From an uncultured Ulvibacter sp. (GTDB taxonomy: Bacteria; Bacteroidota; Bacteroidia; Flavobacteriales; Flavobacteriaceae): a stretch of 45,585 nt of DNA. The DNA lies in contig CALIAF010000035.1 of the NCBI GenBank assembly GCA_938041335.1, forward strand, positions 1 through 45,585, read 5' to 3'. Position 1 is the first letter of the stretch. Every line of letters begins with the position of its first letter. The notes under the pieces are model-generated. The model did not search any database and was not told where the DNA came from. It saw nothing but the letters and a program-made list of their open reading frames with translations. Below, piece by piece: positions 26,595 to 35,432 of this stretch. A program made the translations under genes and the position numbers.

Positions 26595-27635
26595 TTAGGC
26601 CGCAGGGTTAGGATGTTTAACATGAACTGCTTCAATCTCCTTTAAAATTTCTGCAGAAAGGCGAACATCAATACTGTTTATGTTTTCTTCCAATTGTTTA
26701 AGAGAAGTGGCTCCAATAATATTTGAAGTCACAAAAGAGCGATCGTTTACAAAAGCAAGGGCGAGTTGCGTTAGGCTCAAGTTGTGTTTTTTTGCAATTT
26801 CGTTATAAGCTTGTGTTGCTTTAATCGAAGACTCACTAGAGTATCTGGAATAATTAGGGAACAAAGTAACGCGACCTTTTTCTGGTGTTGCACCATTAAG
26901 GTATTTTCCTGATAATACACCAAAAGCTAATGGCGAATAAGGGAGATAGCCTATGTTTTCCATTTGTAATACTTCAGATAATCCTGCTTCATCACGACGT
27001 TGTAGCAAGTTATACGCGTTTTGAATACTCACCATTTTTAATTTCCCTTTACGATGTTCTTCCATATAACGCATAGCGCCAAAAGGAGTCTCGTTGCTCA
27101 ACCCAATGTTCCTTATTTTACCTTCTTTGACAAAGCCTTCTAGTCTTTCTAGGATTTCTCCTATATTGTCTTCCCACTTAGCATTAGGGGCGTGGTTATA
27201 ATCACGCACACCAAAAATATTAACCGCGCGTTCTGGCCAGTGTAATTGATATAAATCAAGATAATCTGTTTGTAATCTTTTTAAACTTCTATGTAAAGCA
27301 TCTTCTAGTGATGCGGCACTAAAATCAAGGTTTTCTCTAATACCTGAAAAAATCCCGCGACCTGTCCCAGTGATTTTTGAAGCAAGTACTATGTCTTTTC
27401 TTTTTCCTGTTTTTGCTAGCCAAGTTCCTATAATCTCCTCTGTGCGGCCATAAGTTTCCATCGTGAACGGTACGGAATACATCTCTGCGGTGTCTATAAA
27501 ATTCACTCCTTTTTCTAATGCAAAATCTAATTGCTCGTGCCCTTCGGCTTCTGTGTTTTGCCTACCATAGGTCATAGTGCCTAGGCAAATTTTAGAAACG
27601 TTGAGGTCTGTATTTGGGAGTTTGGTGTAGCGCAT
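26595..27635 (-). CDS. tas: NADP(H)-dependent aldo/keto reductase, Tas-like
   Basis: 346 residues, the same length as E. coli Tas as I remember it, and alike along its whole length (LGTMTYGRQNTEAEGH, LKRLQTDYLDLYQLHWPERA, GLSNETPFGAMRYM, GKYLNGATPEKGR). The aldo/keto reductase tetrad is complete: Asp48, Tyr53, Lys87 and His132. It reduces carbonyl compounds with NADPH in the cytoplasm; the physiological substrate is not known. It stands alone, convergent with the hydrolase gene. Confidence 0.9.
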   Translation of the reverse strand: MRYTKLPNTDLNVSKICLGTMTYGRQNTEAEGHEQLDFALEKGVNFIDTAEMYSVPFTMETYGRTEEIIGTWLAKTGKRKDIVLASKITGTGRGIFSGIRENLDFSAASLEDALHRSLKRLQTDYLDLYQLHWPERAVNIFGVRDYNHAPNAKWEDNIGEILERLEGFVKEGKIRNIGLSNETPFGAMRYMEEHRKGKLKMVSIQNAYNLLQRRDEAGLSEVLQMENIGYLPYSPLAFGVLSGKYLNGATPEKGRVTLFPNYSRYSSESSIKATQAYNEIAKKHNLSLTQLALAFVNDRSFVTSNIIGATSLKQLEENINSIDVRLSAEILKEIEAVHVKHPNPAA

Positions 27636-27724
27636 AGTCTTTTTTGATTTACTTTGTAAAATTACAAAGAACAGATGTATTGCCTATAAGAGGTTGTCTT
27701 AAAAGAATTCTAAAAAATTAATCC

Positions 27725-28246
27725 ATGTCATTTTATCAGAAATTAGCAGGTCTAGGTTCAAAATTTATGAGTCAGTCTACGTTATTTAAAGTAGGCTTTA
27801 ATTTATCACCTATGTATCGCCGCAGTACAGCGCGCATTACCAGTGTGAGCGAAGACTTAATGTTTATTAAAGTTAGGTTGCCCATAAGTTATAAGAATAG
27901 CAACTACGTAGGTTCTATTTTTGGTGGGAGTATGTTTAGTGCTGTAGATCCTATCCCGATGATTCAAATTTTAAATTTACTGGGCGACGATTTTGTGGTT
28001 TGGGATAAGGCTGCAGCGATAAAATTTAAACGGCCGGCAAGAGAAAATCTATATGCAAACTTTACCTGTTCTCCTTCAGAAATTTTAAACATCAAAGACC
28101 GTCTAGTAAAAGAGAAAGAGATAGAAATCAAAAAGCGTACTCAACTTACAAACAAAACAGGAGATGATGTTTTTTGTGAAGTAGAAAAAACAATCTACAT
28201 CGCAGAAAAGCAATTTTATAAAGCTAAGCGAAGTAAAAAGAAGTGA
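27725..28246 (+). CDS. DUF4442 protein, hotdog-fold thioesterase-like
   Basis: 173 residues. It matches the DUF4442 group by YVGSIFGGSMFSAVDPIPMIQILNLLGDDFVVWDKAAAIKF, read here in two halves (YVGSIFGGSMFSAVDP; LLGDDFVVWDKAAAIKF) within a hotdog-type domain. Relatives are thought to act on acyl-CoA or acyl-carrier substrates, but no catalytic residue is certain. The C-terminus is lysine-rich. It stands alone between the reductase and atpD and has no visible terminator. Confidence 0.75.
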   Translation: MSFYQKLAGLGSKFMSQSTLFKVGFNLSPMYRRSTARITSVSEDLMFIKVRLPISYKNSNYVGSIFGGSMFSAVDPIPMIQILNLLGDDFVVWDKAAAIKFKRPARENLYANFTCSPSEILNIKDRLVKEKEIEIKKRTQLTNKTGDDVFCEVEKTIYIAEKQFYKAKRSKKK

Positions 28247-28319
28247 TGCTTTGCCTCTCACTACTTCAGATTAACGCTAGCGTATTTTCTACTTTATTTG
28301 TAGGGTTTTAGGTGAGGTT

Positions 28320-29960
<1,641 letters not shown>

Positions 29961-29962
29961 AT

Positions 29963-30003
29963 TAGTAGTGAGTAGTGAGTTTTTAGCTCACTACTCATTA
30001 CTA
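29963..30003 (+). promoter_or_regulatory. Long hairpin between atpD and atpC
   Basis: 29963-29979 pairs with 29987-30003 over 17 positions with a single G-T (wobble) pair and a loop of seven. No T run follows, so it is not a classic terminator. It begins three bases after the atpD stop codon and ends 23 bases before the atpC ATG. Confidence 0.85.
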
Positions 30004-30026
30004 GTTACTCAATACTATAAAAAATT

Positions 30027-30302
30027 ATGTATTTAGAAATAGTAACCCCAGAAGCAAGTATCGTTAGTGGTGAGGTAGAGAGTGTAACTGTTCCAGGAAT
30101 GGACGGTGATTTTCAGATGTTAAACAATCACGCAGCTGTTGTTTCCTTATTGATGGAAGGAACCGTAAAGTTTAGAGGAAATCCTACTATTGCAAAAGGT
30201 TTTGAAAATAAATTTACTCAAAACGATGGGCAATGGTCTATGGCTATCAATGGTGGCACTATCGAGATGAATAATAATAAAGTGATTGTACTGGCAGATT
30301 AG
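30027..30302 (+). CDS. atpC: F-type ATP synthase epsilon subunit, short form
   Basis: 91 residues. It contains the N-terminal beta-sandwich of epsilon (LEIVTPEASIVSGEVESVTVPGMDGDFQML, seen as EVESVTVPGMDGDFQML near residue 15-31, and NNHAAVVSLL). The usual C-terminal helical hairpin, which in other bacteria can extend to block rotation, is missing; full-length epsilon is about 135 residues. Short forms are known to me from Bacteroidota, so it is not a broken gene. It follows atpD and is the end of the unit; a terminator lies at 30381-30404. Confidence 0.93.
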   Translation: MYLEIVTPEASIVSGEVESVTVPGMDGDFQMLNNHAAVVSLLMEGTVKFRGNPTIAKGFENKFTQNDGQWSMAINGGTIEMNNNKVIVLAD

Positions 30303-30380
30303 CTTCGGTACTATTTTAAACGCTTACAGCTTTTTAAAATCACTCAGCTACCTGAGACGTTAAAATAAATTATTAATGAG

Positions 30381-30404
30381 CACCTTTTCTAGGTGCTTTT
30401 TTTA
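30381..30404 (+). terminator. Terminator after atpC
   Basis: GCACCT/AGGTGC (30381-30386 with 30392-30397, loop of five) is followed by seven T. It lies 79 bases after the atpC stop. Confidence 0.9.
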
Positions 30405-30455
30405 TGCGGAAATATGACCGATTGGAATTATCTTTATGGAGAGAAAATAGCGTAA

Positions 30456-30962
30456 ATGTCATTATTAGTAAATACACAATATGTAGTGATTCAACAAAGT
30501 CCAAGATCTTTGTTGAACAGGATTCTTGGGGCTGCTTTTTTCACGGCAATGCTATATTGTATTTATAAATTGTTAAGTGGCACAATCACACATGGAGCCG
30601 TAACTGGTTTTTGTTTAATGGGAGTTGTGTTTTTTTTCTTTTTAGGTTTCGAATGCTCTCGCTCTAGTAATTTTGTGTTCGATTTTAAAAGACATCGTTT
30701 TAGAGAAGAGTTTCAGATGGGTATTTTTAAAATGGGAGCTTGGGAGCCTATGCCAAATTTAGAGTACGTCTCTATTTCTAAATTTGCAGATAATGATTAC
30801 CCGCTAAAAATATATATCTCAGAAAGCGATAGTTATGTAATTAGCGGCTTTACAGATGCAAATAGCGCGCGTGCAGCCGCAAAAGATATCGGGGCAAAAC
30901 TAGAGATTGACGTCTGGGATGAGACTGTTCCTGGAGCGGGAAAATTGATTGAACATAAATAA
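30456..30962 (+). CDS. Small membrane protein of unknown function
   Basis: 168 residues. Two adjacent membrane helices (about 22-41 and 48-65) are followed by a cytoplasmic domain of about 100 residues with strand-rich sequence (NFVFDFKRHRFREEFQMG, YVSISKFADNDYPLKIYISES), reminiscent of PH-like domains but not identifiable by eye. It lies between atpC and bioF with its own near-consensus box TATCTTTA (30433-30440), and I see no functional link to either. No recognised domain. Confidence 0.7.
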   Translation: MSLLVNTQYVVIQQSPRSLLNRILGAAFFTAMLYCIYKLLSGTITHGAVTGFCLMGVVFFFFLGFECSRSSNFVFDFKRHRFREEFQMGIFKMGAWEPMPNLEYVSISKFADNDYPLKIYISESDSYVISGFTDANSARAAAKDIGAKLEIDVWDETVPGAGKLIEHK

Positions 30963-31003
30963 TTAATTCTCTTCCTTATTTTTTAAGCTAGCAAACTTCA
31001 CAG

Positions 31004-31011
31004 TATCTTTG
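31004..31011 (+). promoter_or_regulatory. -7 box four bases before the bioF start codon
   Basis: TATCTTTG matches the consensus exactly and is followed by AGTC and the ATG at 31016. The upstream -33 region is T-rich but has no clear TTG. Confidence 0.6.
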
Positions 31012-31015
31012 AGTC

Positions 31016-32212
31016 ATGTTACCCAATAGATTAAAGGAAAAGCTACAGCAACGAATGAATGTAAATTCATTACGAAAATTAGGCAATCCTAATACGCTCA
31101 TCGATTTTTCAAGCAATGATTATTTAGGTTTCAGTAAGAACAAACAAATCTATTTGGCTGCCTCTGAAATTTTAAAACGGCACAACCTGGAAGTAAATGG
31201 TGCTACAGGCTCAAGACTCTTATCAGGCAATCACTCGATCTATACAGAAACAGAGAAGATAATCACTAGCTTTCATAACAACGACGCTGCCTTAATTTTT
31301 AACAGTGGCTATGATGCCAATATTGGTTTTTTTAGTAGTGTACCTCAACGAGGAGATGTGATTCTATATGACGAATTATGCCACGCCTCTATACGAGATG
31401 GGATTACCATGAGTAATGCAAAGGGGTATAAGTTTAAGCACAATGACCTTGATGACCTTTCAAAATTAGTAAACAAAAAGATGAATAATTCTCTCCCTCT
31501 GGGAGAGATGTCCGCAGGACAGAGCGGGTCTTTCACCCCAGATCAAAACATCTATGTTGTCACAGAATCTGTTTTTAGTATGGACGGCGACCAGCCAGAT
31601 TTAAAAGCAATGGTGGAGCTCTGTAACAAGTACCATTGCCATTTAATTGTAGACGAAGCCCACGCATTAGGAGTGTTTGGTAAAAAAGGAGAAGGTCTTA
31701 TTCAAGCATTAGGATTAGAAAAAGAAGTATTTGCAAGAATCATCACCTTCGGAAAAGCCCTAGGTTGTCACGGTGCGGCTATTTTAGGGAGTGCAGATTT
31801 AAAAGGTTATTTAGTAAACTTTGCAAGAAGTTTTATTTACACTACAGGATTACCACCGCATTCGGTGGCAACCATACAAGCAGCGTATCAAGAATTGAAT
31901 AGTAATGATCGGTCTAGAATAGATTTAAAAAGTAATATTGCAATATTACACAAAGAGATTTGCAAACAAGACCTAGGTACGTTTTTTATAACTAGTAAAT
32001 CTGCTATCCAAAGCTGTGTTATTGCTGGTAATGCTAGAGTCAAGGAGATTTCCGAAGCCATAAAAGAAAATGGCTTTGATGCAAAACCTATACTTTCTCC
32101 CACGGTGCCAGAGGGGCAGGAACGGTTGCGAATTTGTCTACACAGTTATAATACTATAGTAGAAATAGAGAATCTAGTACTGCATTTAGGTACTTTTATA
32201 AAAAAAGTATAG
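31016..32212 (+). CDS. bioF: 8-amino-7-oxononanoate synthase (7-keto-8-aminopelargonate synthase)
   Basis: 398 residues. It condenses a pimeloyl thioester with alanine, the first ring-assembly step of biotin synthesis, using PLP. Seen: FSSNDYLGFS near residue 32, HNLEVNGATGSRLLSGNH, the stacking-His region DELCHASIRDG, ESVFSMDGDQPDL, VDEAHALGVFGKKGEG, and the PLP Lys247 in TFGKALGCHGAA. An extra segment of about 18 residues (about 158-175) before the ESVFSMDGD strand is encoded by a GC-rich palindromic repeat. It is the first gene of the biotin cluster, followed 4 bases later by the DUF2007 gene. Confidence 0.92.
   Translation: MLPNRLKEKLQQRMNVNSLRKLGNPNTLIDFSSNDYLGFSKNKQIYLAASEILKRHNLEVNGATGSRLLSGNHSIYTETEKIITSFHNNDAALIFNSGYDANIGFFSSVPQRGDVILYDELCHASIRDGITMSNAKGYKFKHNDLDDLSKLVNKKMNNSLPLGEMSAGQSGSFTPDQNIYVVTESVFSMDGDQPDLKAMVELCNKYHCHLIVDEAHALGVFGKKGEGLIQALGLEKEVFARIITFGKALGCHGAAILGSADLKGYLVNFARSFIYTTGLPPHSVATIQAAYQELNSNDRSRIDLKSNIAILHKEICKQDLGTFFITSKSAIQSCVIAGNARVKEISEAIKENGFDAKPILSPTVPEGQERLRICLHSYNTIVEIENLVLHLGTFIKKV
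31491..31539. repeat. Palindromic element inside bioF
   Basis: Three consecutive small palindromes: CTCTCCC-TCT-GGGAGAG (31491-31507), GTCC-GCA-GGAC (31510-31520) and GGGT-CTTTC-ACCC (31526-31538). The patch is more GC-rich than the surrounding gene and is in frame, adding about 16-18 residues to BioF. It looks like an intergenic palindromic repeat that has landed in a coding sequence. Confidence 0.6.
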
Positions 32213-32216
32213 CCCT

Positions 32217-32594
32217 ATGATTGATAATTATTCTTTATTAGATGTGTTTGAATATTCTGCTGAGGCTCAAGTAATCAAATCTAAGCTAGAGGCAGAAGAG
32301 GTTCGTACCTTGCTTATGGATGAGAAAACAATAGATTCAGATCCATTAATAAGCGGGGCTATTGGAGGCGTAAAATTATTAGTGCATAATGATGATGTTG
32401 TTGCCGCAAAAAAGATTTATAACGAGATACGAGTGTATGCAACGGATGATAATGGTGCAGCATATAGTTGCCCTAATTGCGAGTCTCACAAAGTGCTAAT
32501 TGCCCCATTAGAACGTAAAAATATTTTTTACATGTTGTTTCCCTTTTTTGAAAAAACAAAACGCAAGTGCACCGTTTGCCAAACCATATTTTAA
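32217..32594 (+). CDS. DUF2007 protein with C-terminal zinc ribbon
   Basis: 125 residues. The N-terminal part (DVFEYSAEAQVIKSKLEAEEV, GGVKLLVHNDDVVAAKKIYNEI, each a separate block) fits the DUF2007 fold, a ferredoxin-like domain often linked to signalling-type binding. The C-terminal half has two Cys pairs (SCPNCESH and KCTVCQTIF) that can form a zinc ribbon, with a short hydrophobic stretch between them. It starts four bases after bioF and is clearly in the same transcript. No role in biotin synthesis is known to me; it may be a passenger. Confidence 0.7.
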   Translation: MIDNYSLLDVFEYSAEAQVIKSKLEAEEVRTLLMDEKTIDSDPLISGAIGGVKLLVHNDDVVAAKKIYNEIRVYATDDNGAAYSCPNCESHKVLIAPLERKNIFYMLFPFFEKTKRKCTVCQTIF

Positions 32595-32813
32595 CTTTTT
32601 TTTCATTTTGATTCAGGATTGTGAAGGATTTGGACAATTTGACCCAGGACCATTCGCTTCGCTCATTGCAAGACCCACGACTCAAGGCAGTAGTATTTTT
32701 GTCCTGTTTCGTGCAGCACCGCAGGTGCGATCGTGTTTCCAACCGTCCTTTTTTTAATGAGGTTCTGATGAGGTGATCAAAAGCTTGTGATGTAGATTGA
32801 ATATCTTTACAAA
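32595..32813. other. Intergenic segment with GC-rich repeat-like DNA
   Basis: Between the DUF2007 gene and bioD, 32635-32750 is clearly less AT-rich than its neighbours and includes CTTCGCTTCG-like and GCACC-GCA-GGTGC (32717-32729) motifs. No gene is supported. I read it as a dispersed intergenic repeat. Confidence 0.5.
32802..32809 (+). promoter_or_regulatory. -7 box four bases before the bioD start codon
   Basis: TATCTTTA, then CAAA, then the ATG at 32814. A TTG at 32785-32787 is only 14 bases upstream, closer than usual. Confidence 0.5.
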
Positions 32814-33428
32814 ATGAAACAAACCTATTTTATTACGGGTATCTCAACAGAGGTAGGGAAAACAGTTGCTTCTGCAATCATAACAGAAGCACTTAAAGCA
32901 GATTACTGGAAGCCCGTGCAAGCTGGCGAACTTGAAAACAGCGATACTCATAAAGTACAGCGATTAATCTCGAATGATAAAACCGTTTTTCATCCATCTG
33001 CATTTGATTTAAAAACTCCTATGAGTCCTCACGCTGCAGCCGAGATTGATGGAGTTAAAGTTTCAGTAAAAAAAATAAAGCGTCCTGTGACCAAAAACAA
33101 CCTTGTGATAGAAGGTGCGGGAGGTTTGCTAGTGCCAATAAATGAAACAGAAACCATTGCAGATTTACTAGAACCTAAAGATAAAGTGATTGTCGTTTCG
33201 CGTCATTATCTAGGAAGTATTAATCATACCTTGTTAACTATTGAAGCACTGAAATCAAGAAAACTAAACATTCACGGAATTCTTTTTAGCGGAGCAGAAC
33301 ATCCAACTACAGAAGGCATTATTGCAAAAATGAGTGGTGTTACCATACTAGGCCGTATTGATGAAGAACCTTATTTTGATCAGAATGTGGTGAAAGAATA
33401 TGCAGAGAAGTTGAAGAGTAGTCTTTAA
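32814..33428 (+). CDS. bioD: Dethiobiotin synthetase
   Basis: 204 residues. It closes the ureido ring of dethiobiotin from DAPA, CO2 and ATP. The P-loop is GISTEVGKT at about 9-17, YWKPVQAGELENSDTHKV follows (the KPVQAG motif), and EGAGGLLVPINE is the second nucleotide-binding segment. The length is typical for the short form. It starts with its own box four bases upstream, although it lies between bioF and bioA on the same strand, so each biotin gene here may be transcribed separately. Confidence 0.95.
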   Translation: MKQTYFITGISTEVGKTVASAIITEALKADYWKPVQAGELENSDTHKVQRLISNDKTVFHPSAFDLKTPMSPHAAAEIDGVKVSVKKIKRPVTKNNLVIEGAGGLLVPINETETIADLLEPKDKVIVVSRHYLGSINHTLLTIEALKSRKLNIHGILFSGAEHPTTEGIIAKMSGVTILGRIDEEPYFDQNVVKEYAEKLKSSL

Positions 33429-33451
33429 AAATATTGACTTACGATCTAAGG

Positions 33452-33565
33452 GACTTACGATAAACGACTAAAATAATCGTGAGTCTTTTCATTTGCTTGT
33501 TACATAAGTATTTATAGGTAAATATTTAATGCACACATTGAAAAGTTAGTCATTTATCGTAAGTC
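33452..33565. repeat. Long inverted repeat between bioD and bioA
   Basis: 33452-33471 and 33546-33565 are complementary at 19 of 20 positions, with 74 bases between. The left arm also has an extra direct copy of its GACTTACGAT half at 33436-33445. It may be a small non-autonomous element remnant or a regulatory structure. Confidence 0.75.
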
Positions 33566-33617
33566 GTATAGAGAGCGAAGCGAACGGTCGTACGTCTCTT
33601 TAGTCTTTTTAATAAAG

Positions 33618-33625
33618 TAACTTTG
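33618..33625 (+). promoter_or_regulatory. -7 box four bases before the bioA start codon
   Basis: TAACTTTG (exact TAnnTTTG), then TAAA, then the ATG at 33630. The -33 region is T-rich without a clear TTG. Confidence 0.55.
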
Positions 33626-33629
33626 TAAA

Positions 33630-34898
33630 ATGAAACTTACCCAACGCGACAAAGCCCACATTTGGCATCCACTCACCCAGCATAAAACAGCTTCGGCACC
33701 ATTAGCTATTGTAAAAGCAAAAGGAGCCTTGCTTTGGGATGAAGACGGTAACGAATACATAGACGGTATTGCATCGTGGTACACGAGTATGTATGGGCAC
33801 TGTAATGAAGTTATCACCGCGGCAATGACAAAACAGATGCAAGGTTTAGATTTTGTAATGTTTAGCGGCATTACGCACCTACCCGCCATAGAGTTGTCAG
33901 AAAGATTAATGGAGATATTACCTTCAAATCAAGCTAAAATATTTTTTAATGATAACGGGTCTACAGCGGTGGAAGCTGCCATAAAAATGGCCTTACAATA
34001 TCATTTTAATTGTGGGGAGAAACGAGATACATTAATTGCTTTTGAGGATGGATTTCATGGCGACACCTTTGGAGCGATGAGTGCTTCTGGTATTGCAAGT
34101 TATAATGCCCCGTTTGAAGATTTCTTATTAAAAGTGGAGCGTATTCCTGTTCCTACTGCTTCTAATCTAGCCGAAATATTAAAGACATTAGATCAAATTT
34201 TAGAGAAGAATAGTTGTGCAGCTTTCTTATTTGAGCCTCTGGTGCAGGGCGCAGCAGGAATGAAATTTCATGACGTCATTGGTCTAGATGTCATTATTAA
34301 AAAGTGTCAAGAACATAAGGTGCTTTGCATTGCAGACGAAATAATGACAGGATTTGGGAAAACAGGAACTAATTTTGCCAGTGATCAATTAACGGAGCAG
34401 CCCGATATTATGTGTCTAAGTAAGGCGTTAACAGCTGGGATGTTTCCGTTGAGTATAACCAGTTGCACGCTAAAAATTTATGATGCTTTTTTAAGTGATG
34501 AAGTACACAAAGGTTTTTTTCATGCACATACATTTAGTGCACACCCTATAGGTTGCGCTGCAGCAATAGCGGGTATTGAACTATTAAATTCGCCAGAAAT
34601 CTTAGTAAAAAGACAATGGATTGAAGGCTCCCACCAAGCTTTTGTTGAGAAGATTAAAGAGCATCCTAAAGTAAAAAACGCAAGATGTAAAGGTGTTATT
34701 CTAGCGATAGATTTAAATATAGAAATGGACCGATACGGAAGCGTGCGAGACAAACTATATCAATTTTTTCTAGACAGAGGTGTGCTAGTTAGACCTTTAG
34801 GGAGTACCATTTATTTACTGCCTCCTTATGTGATTACAGAAAGGGAATTAGAGAAATGCTATGATGCCTTTGATGATGTATTAAAAGTCTTCAAATAA
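33630..34898 (+). CDS. bioA: Adenosylmethionine-8-amino-7-oxononanoate aminotransferase
   Basis: 422 residues. It converts KAPA to DAPA with S-adenosylmethionine as amino donor, using PLP. Family marks: HIWHPLTQHKT at the start, IDGIASWYTSMYGH, NDNGSTAVEAAIKMA, EDGFHGDTFGAMSASG, ADEIMTGFGKTG, and the PLP Lys265 in CLSKALTAGMFPLS. The HIWHPLTQ substrate-binding N-terminus distinguishes BioA from other class III aminotransferases. It is convergent with the Coa1-like gene. Confidence 0.95.
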   Translation: MKLTQRDKAHIWHPLTQHKTASAPLAIVKAKGALLWDEDGNEYIDGIASWYTSMYGHCNEVITAAMTKQMQGLDFVMFSGITHLPAIELSERLMEILPSNQAKIFFNDNGSTAVEAAIKMALQYHFNCGEKRDTLIAFEDGFHGDTFGAMSASGIASYNAPFEDFLLKVERIPVPTASNLAEILKTLDQILEKNSCAAFLFEPLVQGAAGMKFHDVIGLDVIIKKCQEHKVLCIADEIMTGFGKTGTNFASDQLTEQPDIMCLSKALTAGMFPLSITSCTLKIYDAFLSDEVHKGFFHAHTFSAHPIGCAAAIAGIELLNSPEILVKRQWIEGSHQAFVEKIKEHPKVKNARCKGVILAIDLNIEMDRYGSVRDKLYQFFLDRGVLVRPLGSTIYLLPPYVITERELEKCYDAFDDVLKVFK

Positions 34899-34920
34899 AA
34901 AGTTTACGATTCTACATTTA

Positions 34921-35367
34921 TTATTCTATCAAATCAATGTCTTGCGTATTCTGTTCCAGCAGATTGATAATGGTATCTTCATTATCCACATACACGTTCA
35001 TTACTTGATAGGTCCAGTTATCACCAACTCCTTCTCCTTCAACGCGTATCGTGGCTTCACCATGTGGGCCTTTAATGGGTATGGTTAGTGCGACAGATTT
35101 AAAACCGTTGCTGTTATTAATGCTCCCTCCAGTCATTCCGTTAGTCTCCATAGGCTCTCCTATAAGTGTTACTAGTTGCTCATTGTCTTTTGCACGCATC
35201 ATAGCTGTTTTATAACCATCACTATCTGCCATTAATGAGGTGATGCCGAAAAATAAACTTCCAGCAAAAATTAGTATTAATACAATAAGGCCAAGACATC
35301 CTCCAGTAGGGACTACCCATTTCCAATTTCTTTTCCACCAGCTTTTTTGATGTTGATTTTCTTCCAT
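34921..35367 (-). CDS. Coa1-like membrane-anchored protein
   Basis: 148 residues. A basic N-terminus is followed by one helix (about 16-41, WVVPTGGCLGLIVLILIFAG) and a soluble domain with IPIKGPHGEATIRVEGEG and WTYQVMNVYVD, the pattern of the Coa1 family of cytochrome oxidase assembly proteins, which in bacteria are mostly uncharacterised. It lies on the opposite strand within the biotin cluster and shows no sign of belonging to it. Confidence 0.6.
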   Translation of the reverse strand: MEENQHQKSWWKRNWKWVVPTGGCLGLIVLILIFAGSLFFGITSLMADSDGYKTAMMRAKDNEQLVTLIGEPMETNGMTGGSINNSNGFKSVALTIPIKGPHGEATIRVEGEGVGDNWTYQVMNVYVDNEDTIINLLEQNTQDIDLIE

Positions 35368-35432
35368 AATATTTTGCTTTACCCTTTTTAAGATTGTTAT
35401 TACCCGTATTTTTACGCCAAATTACAAAAAGA

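Noticed and set aside
33452-33565. Inverted repeat as ends of an insertion sequence
   Set aside because: There is no transposase and only 74 bases between the arms.
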